This document shows, piece by piece, positions 54,829-64,000 of a DNA stretch of 64,000 nucleotides. Position numbers and translations under genes: made by a program. This DNA is from Cordylochernes scorpioides (taxonomy: Eukaryota; Arthropoda; Arachnida; Pseudoscorpiones; Chernetidae): positions 69,721,823 to 69,785,822 of the forward strand of contig CP092875.1 of the NCBI GenBank assembly GCA_030710605.1. Reading direction: 5' to 3'. A model generated the notes under the pieces. The model saw only the letters and a program-made list of their open reading frames with translations, searched no databases and had not been told where the DNA came from. Position 1 is the first letter of the stretch; each line of letters opens with the position of its first letter.

Positions 54829-55343
54829 CAGTGTTGGGCATTAAAAAATTATTTTTCAATTAAATTGAAGTGCAATTAACAATTTATTAATTGTTAATTA
54901 GAAAAGTGCAATTAACAATTAATTAATTGTTAATTGTATGAATACAATTAACAATTAATCAATTGTTAATCTTTAATAAATCATTTTAATTAATATTTGC
55001 CCAACACTGCCTGAGATAAAAAGTGTTTTTATTAAATACAACACACCTTTACCATCGTCAGCTGCAGTTGAACGCCTTTTTTCTTTTGCGACAATGACAA
55101 ATCTGCCAAAGAGTCACAAATTGTCGGACAGCATGTTCGAGAAGAGAGTGGTACTGAAATGCAGTGTTGGGCATTAAAAAATTATTTTTCAATTAAATTG
55201 AAGTGCAATTAACAATTAATTAATTGTTAATTAGAAAAGTGCAATTAACAATTGATTAATTGTTAATTGTGAAAATTACAATTAACAATTAATCAATTGT
55301 TAATCTTTAATAAATCATTTTAATTAATATTTGCCCAACACTG
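54829..55343. mobile_element. hAT-type composite: two palindromic MITEs around a 152-bp core, right arm only
   Basis: Each MITE (54829-55009 and 55162-55343) begins cagtgttgggcattaaaaaa and ends tttgcccaacactg, hAT-like ends, and is almost a perfect palindrome of aattaacaattaattaattg units. The middle segment (55010-55161) read on the minus strand contains EKRRSTAADDG, faintly like the C-terminal dimerisation stretch of hAT transposases. Flanked by AT microsatellite. Confidence 0.75.
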
Positions 55344-55865
55344 ATATATATATATATATATATATATGTAGTAACCTTGATTTATAGTTAACATCAATTA
55401 GCTTAACTTGAGTGTAAAGAAAAAAAAAATTGGAATGTCTTAACATTTGAATACTAAAAAAAAATAATAAATAATAATAATTGGAATGTTTGGTTCTCTA
55501 AGGATAGATGTAATAAACATGTTTATATATTATACAAATTTTTAATTGCCCTTAATGCTACTTCATGCTTATCATGAACTAGGTTGCTCTTGCTGAGCGG
55601 TACCTATTTATGTGAATTTGAACCAGGTTAATGCTACTTCAATATACAAAAAATATATATATATATATATATAGAAATGAAGAAAGATTCTCAACAAAAT
55701 GTTATATTTCTGGCAAGATATTGTGCCAGTGTTGTAGCATATACCAGAATTTCCCACCCAAAATTGAATGGTATAATTGCTGAAATTATACCACTCTTTT
55801 TTTTTTTTATGGATAACAGAAACTTTTCGATATTTTGCTGGGAAGTAATGTATGTAAAACTCTCA

Positions 55866-56198
55866 TATAATGATAGATACAATGTAAGAAGACCAAATCT
55901 AAATAAACTGTATGTGACAGTTTGCTAACAGCATTGTTACCATATTTAGACAGAAGTACAGAGAAATTGAAGGGTGAAAAGTCCATTTTTATTTTATTAT
56001 TGAAAAGAAACTTTTTTGCCCTCAACTTTTTCTTGTAATATATATTTTTGGAAATTTTTCCAAACCAAAGTACTTTTATATATAAAAGAAAGGTTTATCT
56101 GGATCTGTGAAATATATTTAAATTTTTCTCTAGATATTTCAAGAGAATCTACCTCTTTATCAATAAATTGCATTGTTCCATAAATTGATAAGGGAGGA
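55866..56198. repeat. MITE left half and AT-rich sequence (right arm)
   Basis: Counterpart of 28640-28975. Confidence 0.55.
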
Positions 56199-56757
56199 GG
56201 GGGAGCAGTAACAAGCTCACTAAAAAACCTGGGCTCAGCTGGCCCGGCTGATAGTACCCTGTAAGGGCTCCTAATCCAGGGATACAGGATGAGCAGCGTT
56301 TGTACTCCATGTTAGAAGCAGCTGCACATGGCGTCTGTTCCTCATGTCAGAGGCGGCCATTTCTTTTGGAGCTAAGTCGGCCTGCCACTGAGTAGTGCTC
56401 CCAGTCTAAATGACAAAGGCAGACACATTCTACTTCACCCAGTCATGATGGTTGTCAAACAGTCACCATCAAGGTTCACAACTTGATACCCTAATATGAT
56501 TGAGTGGAGATAAGGAAGAAGAAGAAGAGGGAGAAAACAATCCCTCAAAATATTTTGATAACATTTTTTTTTTCTTTCACAGACGCAGGATGTATTGGAT
56601 TTTGACTCAAAAGCACTGCATCCCCAAAACACATTATTGATTGTATTGACTTATCCATTGATGTGCTCTACTATTCCCCAGTAGACATCATCGAAAGCTT
56701 TACAAGCTTGATATCCTGATATGATTGAGTGGAGATAAGAAAGAAGAAGAAGAAGAA
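56198..56757 (+). mobile_element. Two (GAA)-tailed retro-repeats, right arm only
   Basis: First 56198-56527 (ggaggagggggagcagtaac to gaagaagaagagg); second 56580-56757 (gacgcaggatgtattggatt to aagaagaagaagaa). The matching left-arm stretch (28560-28690) is uninterrupted. Confidence 0.8.
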
Positions 56758-57412
56758 AAGTACTTTAGTCTGAAGATGGTAACAATGCCTTTACAGAGAT
56801 GTCACAAGCAATTTATTTAGTCTTGTCACCATATGTTTATGCTGTATAATCCAAATTGTACCTTATCTCTTAGAAATAAATAATGCAACAACAGGTAGTA
56901 ACAAGACCAATTCCAAGTAAATATATCAATATCTCAGCATTGCTAATCCTATCTTCAAACTAGAGAGTATTGAAATACTCTAGTCTGTGAGAATTGGTAA
57001 CACAACACACTTCTCTAGTTAGCTTTCATTTAAATCATATCAATGAGGCAACAGTTTTAACAATCTGGAATAATGGAGTTGTAAGTATTTGGTAACTAAT
57101 CATAACTCTGATGGTAACAAACAAACTATAGATAACATTTCTGTAACATCACATTGCTAACATTGTTCTAACAAAGTAAGACTTATAGTACAACCTAGTT
57201 ATTTAGAGAGATGATCCTCAATTTATTTAGATTTTGAAATTTGACCATTTTATTCAGGTAGTATCTTTATTGAAGTCTAAACACAGGTATTATCATTTTC
57301 AGTATTACATTTCAATACTTTTATCTGAAGATGGTAACAACACTGTTACCGAAATGTCACACACTATTTATTTATTTGAATTTGGTCTTATTACCTTGTG
57401 TTTATAATCTAC

Positions 57413-57850
57413 TAGCCGAATGACCCGGGCAACGCCCGTGTTTTACCCGATTGAATGTTTTGATTCAAATACTATTTGTTACAATTATAAATTGGCGCCT
57501 TAAATAAATGCATATATTAGTTAATAACTATAGCCTATGTGCTTTATCTGTCTATGTACTGTTGGCTTCCGTAGGCGTCTCTTACTGGAAAAAGAAAGAG
57601 AGGATTCCATTTAGTTATTAACTAATATATGCATTTATTTATGGAGCGACCCGCTCCAACACAATAATTACAAAAACCAAAAAGCGAGTGGGGGGGGGGG
57701 GGCAAAGTCAAAAACAAAGTGTCTCGCGTAGTGGCGGTGCCATTGTAGCCACGTGATCGTAGCCAACCAATAGGAGAGCGCCATTCCAAAAAAAAAAGCA
57801 AACGGTGACAGAGATGATGACGCTCGTAACTGTATATAGAATAATCCAAA
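57413..57850. repeat. C-run repeat plus TIR element (right arm)
   Basis: Inverted counterpart of 27480-27915, with a G run at about 57690. Confidence 0.75.
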
Positions 57851-58039
57851 TTGTGCCTTATTATCTTTATTGAAGTCTCCAACCCCCTTTAAGAACTCAA
57901 TAGAGGTGCCTAGTGAATTACATCAGCCCACTAAATATTGTACCCAGGGTGGAGTGTACCCAGGGTGGAGTGTGTCCAGGGTCAAACGTGCATATTTTAC
58001 TTTCCCCTATGGAGTAGGGATACATTTGAATAGAGAGAT

Positions 58040-58717
58040 TATATATAAACACAAGGTAATAAACCAAATCCAAATAAATAAATAGTTTGTTGATAAAGCA
58101 CAATTTGGATTATAGATTATAATACAAGAAAATAAGACCTAATCCAAATAATTTAATAGTGTGTGACGTTTCGGCAACAGCATTGTCACTATCATCAGAC
58201 AAAAGAATAAAATTTTATTCATTTTATTCTTTGATGGTAACAATGCTGTTGTGTGGAAACGTCACACACTATTAAATTATTTGAATTAGATCTCATTTCC
58301 TTGTATTAAATAGTGTGTTATAAACACAAGGTAATAAAACCAAATCCAAATAAATAAATAGTTTGTTGATAAAGCACAATTTGAATTATAGATTATAATA
58401 CAAGAAAATAAGACCTAATTCAAATAATTTAATAGTGTGTGACGTTTCGGCAACAGCATTGTCACCATCATCAGACAAAAGAATAAAATTTTATTCATTT
58501 TATTCTTTGATGGTAACAATGCTGTTGCCGAAACGTCACACACTATTAAATTATTTGAATTAGGTCTTATTTCCTTGTATTAAATAGTGTGTTATAAACA
58601 CAAGGTAATAAGACCAAATCCAAATAAGACACACTATTTATTTATTTGGATTTGGTCTTATTATTGTGTTTATTGTCTTGTGTTTATAATCTTTAATCCA
58701 AATTGAGCCTTATCAAA
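58040..58717. mobile_element. Rearranged nest of palindromic MITEs (right arm)
   Basis: Two successive family-B copies (58090-58310 and 58370-58580) between family-A ends; the left arm has one. Confidence 0.8.
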
Positions 58718-58729
58718 GATTATATATGT

Positions 58730-60085
58730 ATTATTTTTTTAAAAAATTCTATTTTATTTTTAAACATAAGAGTTATACTTTTAATTTTTACAAGAATTTG
58801 ATAGGAAAAAAAAAAAAACAAGAAGAGAAAATCAATATGCATATGAATGAATGCAAAACATCAAATTTGAGTATTTTAACAAAGGCATTAAAGCAAATTA
58901 GAGAAACAAAAATATACAAAAGTTATCAATAATATCTAATAAAGTACCTCTCAATATGTTTGTATGTTTTTAAGAGTATTTTGAAGTTGTTTTAGTGAAA
59001 TAAAAGGCAAGGAATGCAGTTAAGTGATGAACAAATTTACACAATGTGATTAACTGGCATGTGTAAGAGAGATGAAAGAAGCAAAGAAACTCTCATTCAT
59101 TTTAAAGACCAATGTTTTAAAATATAAAAATAATATATAATTTCTAGAAAATATTTGACTAACATTACAACTTAAACTGGGAAACCATATCTTTATTAAA
59201 AAGATTTTTAAAAAAGAGAGAGTTTTCAAAGTTTCTCATTTGAGCAATCAAAAAGATACGACAAGAAAAAAAAAAATCTATATGCCTAAAGTTTGCTCAT
59301 TTTTAAAAACTTTTAATAAAGATTGGAAGTCAAAGTTATAATATGAGTTAAAAAGACTTTTGTCTTTGGGTCTATGTTAGGGTGATAACAGAAATTTTCT
59401 AATCTTTCAAGATGGAGGTTGTCTGGCCAGCATTCATCATTCTTGAAATGAAATAACTTTGTCCCGTAGAGTTTTATTTTTTCAACATTTTGACAAAATT
59501 ATTTTGTCATTGTCAAGAAAGATTTTTGTTAAAACGTTGTAAAAATAAAAACTCTACTGGCCGAAAGTGTCTTATTTTAAGAAATTTCTTCATTCTCAGG
59601 CTTTACTGTCCTGTCTATGGTTACCTTTGTAAATCAACATGGTAAACAATTTAGTTAATCCTATTGACATCAAGTTTAGGCTTTATGATTCTTTAAAAAA
59701 AAAATGGGAAAAAAGTTTTGTAGATATAATATCATCTTTAAAACTTAAATGACATCCAAACATTAGATTGAATGTCTATGAGGCACAATTATCTAACTCT
59801 AGATCCCAAAACATTTCGTTGAATGCCACTCATGATATCATGATTTTTATATATTTGTGTCCCATTGTTTCCTTAAAAATGAAGATTTATTACAACCTAA
59901 CATAGCAGAAATGTATTGGATGAATCACAAGGTGTCCTGAGGTTATCAATACCATGTACCTAGTTTAAAAAAAACAACTCCATCTAGTTTTCCCTCAAAA
60001 GTTCCCAGAATAGTTGTTAGAACTAAATCCCACTCTAAAAACCAGCAATACAATTTTGTTTAAATATAAAAGTAACTAAAATGAG
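58730..60085. other. AT-rich sequence shared with the left arm (right copy)
   Basis: Inverted counterpart of 25397-26770. No coding sequence recognised. Confidence 0.6.
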
Positions 60086-60440
60086 TACAGTAGAACCTCA
60101 ATGAAAGGATACTTCTCAACATAATTGAGAAGATACCTTATAACCAAAAAATGACCATTTTTCACTGGTCAGAAACTCTCCAAGTAAGAGGAGACTTCTC
60201 TTTAAAGTACACTTTAGCTCTGCAACTATATTTTGTCCTTTAGAAAGAGGGTCTACTGAAACATATACAGTTAAACCTGTCTATAGCTCTTGGGACTCCC
60301 CAAAATAGGGTGCTATAGAGAGGGGGTGCTATAGACAGGTCACTTTTAATGTAAAATGTTTACATTTTAATGTTTAAAATCGGGTGCTATAGAGAAGAAG
60401 GTGCTATTTAGAGGGGGCGCTATACACAGGTTTAACTGTA
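60086..60440. mobile_element. Two adjacent pogo-type MITEs (right arm)
   Basis: cagtagaacctc family at 60086-60262, then cagttaaacctgtctatag family at 60268-60440; counterparts of 24931-25396. Confidence 0.82.
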
Positions 60441-60626
60441 AATATATTGTTCTGAATATAGAGCAACCCATATTTTAATATTTAGATAATAAAAAGGCAT
60501 ATATTGGTAAGAATAAAATATTTATTTGCCAATATTTTGGTTGGTGTTCAGCCAACTGAAATATTGGTAAATAAACCTTTTATTCAATCCAATATATGTA
60601 TTTTTTATTATCTAAACATATATACA

Positions 60627-60852
60627 CACAAGGAAATAAGACCAAATTCAAATAAATAATTAGTGTGTGACGTTTCGGTAACATCATTGTTACCATTTTC
60701 AGACAAAAGTACTGGATGAATTCAGTATCATTTAGTACTTTTGTCTAAAGATGGTAACAACGCTGTAACCGAAATGTCACACACTAATTATTTGGATTTG
60801 ATCTTATTACCATGTGTTTATAATCTATATAATCCAAATTGTGCTTTATCTA
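60627..60852. mobile_element. Palindromic MITE, family A (right arm)
   Basis: Counterpart of 24414-24637. Confidence 0.85.
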
Positions 60853-60860
60853 AATATATA

Positions 60861-61178
60861 CAGTTAAACCTGTCTATAGCGCCTCATCTTGGGACTCACC
60901 AAAATAGGGTACTATAGAGGGGGGATAGTGCTATAGACAGGTCAATTTTAATGTAAAATCTTTACATTTTAATGTTTAAAATCTGGTGCTATAGAGAGGG
61001 GGTGCTATAGACAGGTCACTTTTAATGTAAAATCTTTACATTTTAATGTGTTTAAAATCTGGTGCTATAGAGAGGGGGTGCTATAGACAGGTCACTTTTA
61101 ATGTAAAATGTTTAAAATCTGGTGCTATAGAGAGGAAGGCGCTATTTAGAGGATGCACTATAGACAGGTTTAACTGTT
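60861..61178. mobile_element. pogo-type MITE with internal duplication (right arm)
   Basis: cagttaaacctgtctatagc to ctatagacaggtttaactg; the internal block ttaatgtaaaatctttacat is present in several copies, one more than in the left arm. Confidence 0.85.
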
Positions 61179-62267
61179 TATACATATTATAATGCTTTCT
61201 TAACAGTTTTCTTAACAAAAGTGTGAAAAAAGAAATAAAAAAGACATTCATGCAAAAGAGTCATCAAAAGGTGTAGTATAAAAAGGTGTCAACAAGAAGG
61301 AATGGAGTGAGAGAAGAAAAGTGCATAGAGGAATTTATAACATGTAAGATATCAACAGTGCTGAGCAAGACTGGAGTGGTGTAAACATCAAACACACACA
61401 GAGGGAACAAGGCTTTAGTGTGTGGGGCAACATCCATAGATAGATAGATATATAATATAATTTATGGAACACCAAGGTGTATTAAATACATCATCAAATG
61501 AGAATATATGCTCAAAGAGATGAATAAGACAAATCAATTCTAAGAAAAAAAAAAGTATTGCACCAAAATTTTATATAAAAAATGACAAATAAACAAATAG
61601 AAAAATGAAAAAATTGGAAAAAAATGCATATGAAAAAAAAAATTTAAATAAATATATTTAGATTTGCATATCCTCTTGACTTGATTGAGAATAAAAAAGC
61701 ACCAAAAATATTCAATAAGCAAAAGTATAATTATATACTCTTGCATAAATACAAAAATTTTCAAAGTTTTGGTTTTTAAAAAAATAAAAATACTAAAAAA
61801 ATTAATAATTTAGTCACCCCAAATTTATTTTCTAGGCTTTTTTTTTTTCAATAGAAAAAAAAATATTATAAAAAAATTATTATTTTTTTTGGAAATATTT
61901 ATCACATTATATCTTATGTATCAAATTGATGAAAAAATGCAAAATAAAAAAAAAAATAAAAAGTTATTTAAAAAATCCATATATATTATAAATATAAAAT
62001 TAAATATTTAATATTTCTCTATAACATCTAAATACGTTTAGTTTACACTAAAAACCCGCTTAATATTTATCATTTTTCTTTAAACAAACAAAAAAAAATA
62101 GATTTTGATTTTTTTTTATATTCTATAGTTTTAAAAATAATAAAATTTATCAAAACAAATGGAATGTAATAAAAAAAAAGTTAACAAAAAAAGGGCTTAA
62201 AAAAAAGAATCAAAGATCCAATGATGATGATGATGATATGGTTGACCTACAGAGAGGTCCGGTGGAC

Positions 62268-62422
62268 TCAGGTGAGACTCTCAAACAGCTGAAGGTCCAG
62301 TTTGAGCAGGACCTCACCCTGTTCCACCTCGTGTAGTGGGAAATGTTTCACCACAGGCTCCGGACTGTTCTCTGTCAGCTCCTGAATGTCAGAGAGAGGA
62401 ATCTCTGTCCTGCCCAAGTAGC
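62268..62422 (-). CDS. ITSN: Second copy of intersectin terminal exon 13, inverted arm
   Basis: Reverse-strand copy of 22904-23058, same length of 155 nt, acceptor cag at 62425-62423, stop TGA at 62270-62268. It differs from the left exon at six bases that I can see, and every one is synonymous (Thr ACG/ACA, Leu CTA/CTC, Asp GAT/GAC, Ile ATC/ATT, Leu CTG/CTA, Leu CTA/CTT). Both copies therefore appear to be, or until recently to have been, under protein-level selection. Confidence 0.92.
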
Positions 62423-62429
62423 CTGGACA

Positions 62430-63240
62430 TACAGCCATCTTAGGGCCTGAGCATACAGCCAACTTAGGGCCTGAACATACAGCCAACTAAGGGCCTGGAC
62501 ATACAGCCAACTTAGGGCCTGAACATACAGCCAACTTAGGGCTTGAACATACAGTCAACTTAGGGCCTGAACATACAGTCAACTTAGGGCCTGAACATAC
62601 AGCCAACTTAGGGCCTGAACATACAGCCAACTTAGGGCCTGAACATACAGCCAACTTAGGGCCTGAATAAACAGTCAACTTAGGGCCTGAATAAACAGTC
62701 AACTTAGGGCCTGAACATACAGTCAACTTAGGGCCTGAATAAACAGTCAACTTAGGGCCTGAACATACAGTCAACTTAGGGCCTGAACATACAGCCAACT
62801 TAGGGCCTGAACATACAGTCAACTTAGGGCCTGAACATACAGCCAACTTAGGGCCTGAACATACAGTCAACTTAGGGCTTGAACATACAGCCAACTTAGG
62901 GCCTGAACATACAGCCAACTTAGGGCCTGAACATACAGTCAACTTAGGGCCTGAACATACAGCCAACTTAGGGCCTGAACATACAGCCAACTTAGGGCCT
63001 GAATAAACAGTCAACTTAGGGCCTGTATAAACAGTCAACTTAGGGCCTGAACATACAGTCAACTTAGGGCCTGAATAAACAGTCAACTTAGGGCCTGAAC
63101 ATACAGTCAACTTAGGGCCTGAACATACAGCCAACTTAGGGCCTGAACATACAGCCAACTTAGGGCCTGAATACACAGTCAACTTAGGGCCTGAACATAC
63201 AACCAACTTAGGGCCTGAATAAACAGTCAACTTAGAGTTC
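62430..63240 (-). repeat. 24-bp minisatellite (~33 units), right arm
   Basis: Inverted counterpart of the array at 20322-22903 but only about 810 bp long. It is bounded on the exon side by exon 13 (62422) and on the far side by one exon-13-like fragment (63235-63290), the same arrangement as the far edge of the left array. Units with the Tyr-coding variant (tgtttattcag) are much more frequent here than in the left array. Confidence 0.95.
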
Positions 63241-63535
63241 AGATAGAGGAATCTCTGTCCTGCCCAAGTAGCCTGGACACACAGTCAACAAACCTCCCAG
63301 TGACCAGACAAAGCCATCATCCCACCTCACACAAGACACCAGAGACTACAGTACAAATCTTCCACATGGTTAAACATTCTCCAATTATCCATGAACCCTC
63401 TTCTTCTTGGACTTCCTGTAGCTTTCTCCCTTTCGAATCTTTCTTTCCTTCCTTTACACATGTAGTTTTCCATCAATTCTAGGTGTGTTTAGTGAAAAAA
63501 AGATAATAATAACCCTGTACATAGGGAATTCCTAC

Positions 63536-63697
63536 CATTGGGGGAGAAGAGATCCTTGTCAAAGACAGACACTGTGAGCACCTCAGACTTGATGTCTCTC
63601 ACAATGAACTGCATGTGGGCGTTCCAGCGAGCAGAGGGCGCCACCTGGGTACGGTTCTCTTGGCAGCCCAGCCGCAGCTCACAATAGGGGTTCCTTC
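63536..63697 (-). CDS. ITSN: Second copy of intersectin exon 12 (C2 domain), inverted arm
   Basis: Reverse-strand copy of the exon at 19856-20017. Acceptor ctgcag is at 63700-63698 and the donor begins at 63535. All 162 coding bases read the same as the left copy. Earlier exons of this copy would lie beyond the right edge of the window. Confidence 0.92.
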
Positions 63698-63789
63698 CTG
63701 CAGCACCACCACAGCTGGTCAGTATGGAGGTGGGCAGGAGATGGCTCTGTATTCATTCCTTTCCTAGCTCTGGGGAACACCTTTGTTGA

Positions 63790-63925
63790 TGTTTCTTATC
63801 CCCATGTGTAAAGATTGCACGAATTCCATGAGTGCACGCTCCTCAAGCTGTTTTATGATTTGCAGCAGCCTCTCCCAAAGGTCCTGTTTAGTGCATCTAA
63901 TGCAAACTAAAATCTTGTTCTTTAG
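63790..63925 (-). mobile_element. LINE 3' end (right arm)
   Basis: Counterpart of 19462-19603, with tail gatgtttcttatccccatgt. Confidence 0.7.
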
Positions 63926-64000
63926 ATTATATAGCCAAACCTCATTGTTATAACAGCCTCTTTTAAAACAGCAACCTGGTTTTAAAAACATTGAAATTAA

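Larger units (their letters stand above)
43875..64000 (-). repeat. Right arm of the inverted repeat, starting at the 100-N gap
   Basis: Reverse complement of 19379-37625 with its own insertions. It starts at the first base after the gap, exactly where the left arm meets a tandem array (37640 on), and continues past the window edge. This pattern fits an alternative-haplotype contig that broke at the array and was scaffolded in inverted orientation. A genuine inverted duplication is not excluded. Confidence 0.93.

Overview
This is AT-rich animal nuclear DNA, most likely from an invertebrate; I cannot name the species. The evidence is a split gene with GT-AG introns whose product matches the C-terminal half of intersectin (a DH-PH-C2 Rho-family exchange factor known from animals), a dense load of small DNA transposons and tRNA-headed SINEs, fragments of several non-LTR retrotransposon families, and a full-length Penelope-like element with a GIY-YIG endonuclease. 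There are no bacterial-style operons.

Layout. 1-9.5 kb: nested repeats (palindromic MITEs, pogo-type MITEs, SINEs, LINE 3' ends) and no exon I can support. 9.5-23.1 kb: thirteen plus-strand exons encoding about 497 residues, in order DH domain (exons 1-6), PH domain (about 7-10) and C2 domain (11-13), ending at TGA 23056-23058. The introns are full of repeats. The last intron holds a 2.6-kb array of a 24-bp minisatellite built from the 3' splice site and first bases of the last exon. 23.1-37.6 kb: AT-rich non-coding sequence with MITEs, SINE fragments and a short insertion holding a textbook hammerhead ribozyme core. 37.6-38.5 kb: a tandem array of a unit of about 39-40 bp. 38.5-43.8 kb: sequence found only once, with scattered repeats. 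43775-43874: exactly 100 N. 43.9-64.0 kb: an inverted second copy of 19.4-37.6 kb, including the last two intersectin exons on the minus strand.

The two arms are diverged and differ by at least a dozen clean insertions. Left-only: two MITEs, two SINE fragments, a (GAA)-tailed repeat, the hammerhead insertion, and a minisatellite three times longer. Right-only: the Penelope element, a LINE 3' end, a pogo/Tigger-type MITE, a hAT-type composite and two (GAA)-tailed repeats. The right arm begins at the base after the 100-N gap. The simplest reading is that the second haplotype of a very heterozygous diploid was scaffolded head to head with the first. A real diverged inverted duplication is the alternative.

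Most noteworthy: (1) a last-intron minisatellite in which each 24-bp unit carries a potential branch point, an AG acceptor in the right phase and, for the last ~14 units, an open frame into the C2 exon; (2) a hammerhead ribozyme core in a 60-bp, CCAT-flanked, arm-specific insertion; (3) an intact Penelope element with its empty site visible in the other arm; (4) abundant palindromic MITEs whose most conserved part resembles a hammerhead core. All identities rest on reading the sequence and on general knowledge of the families; no database search was run.
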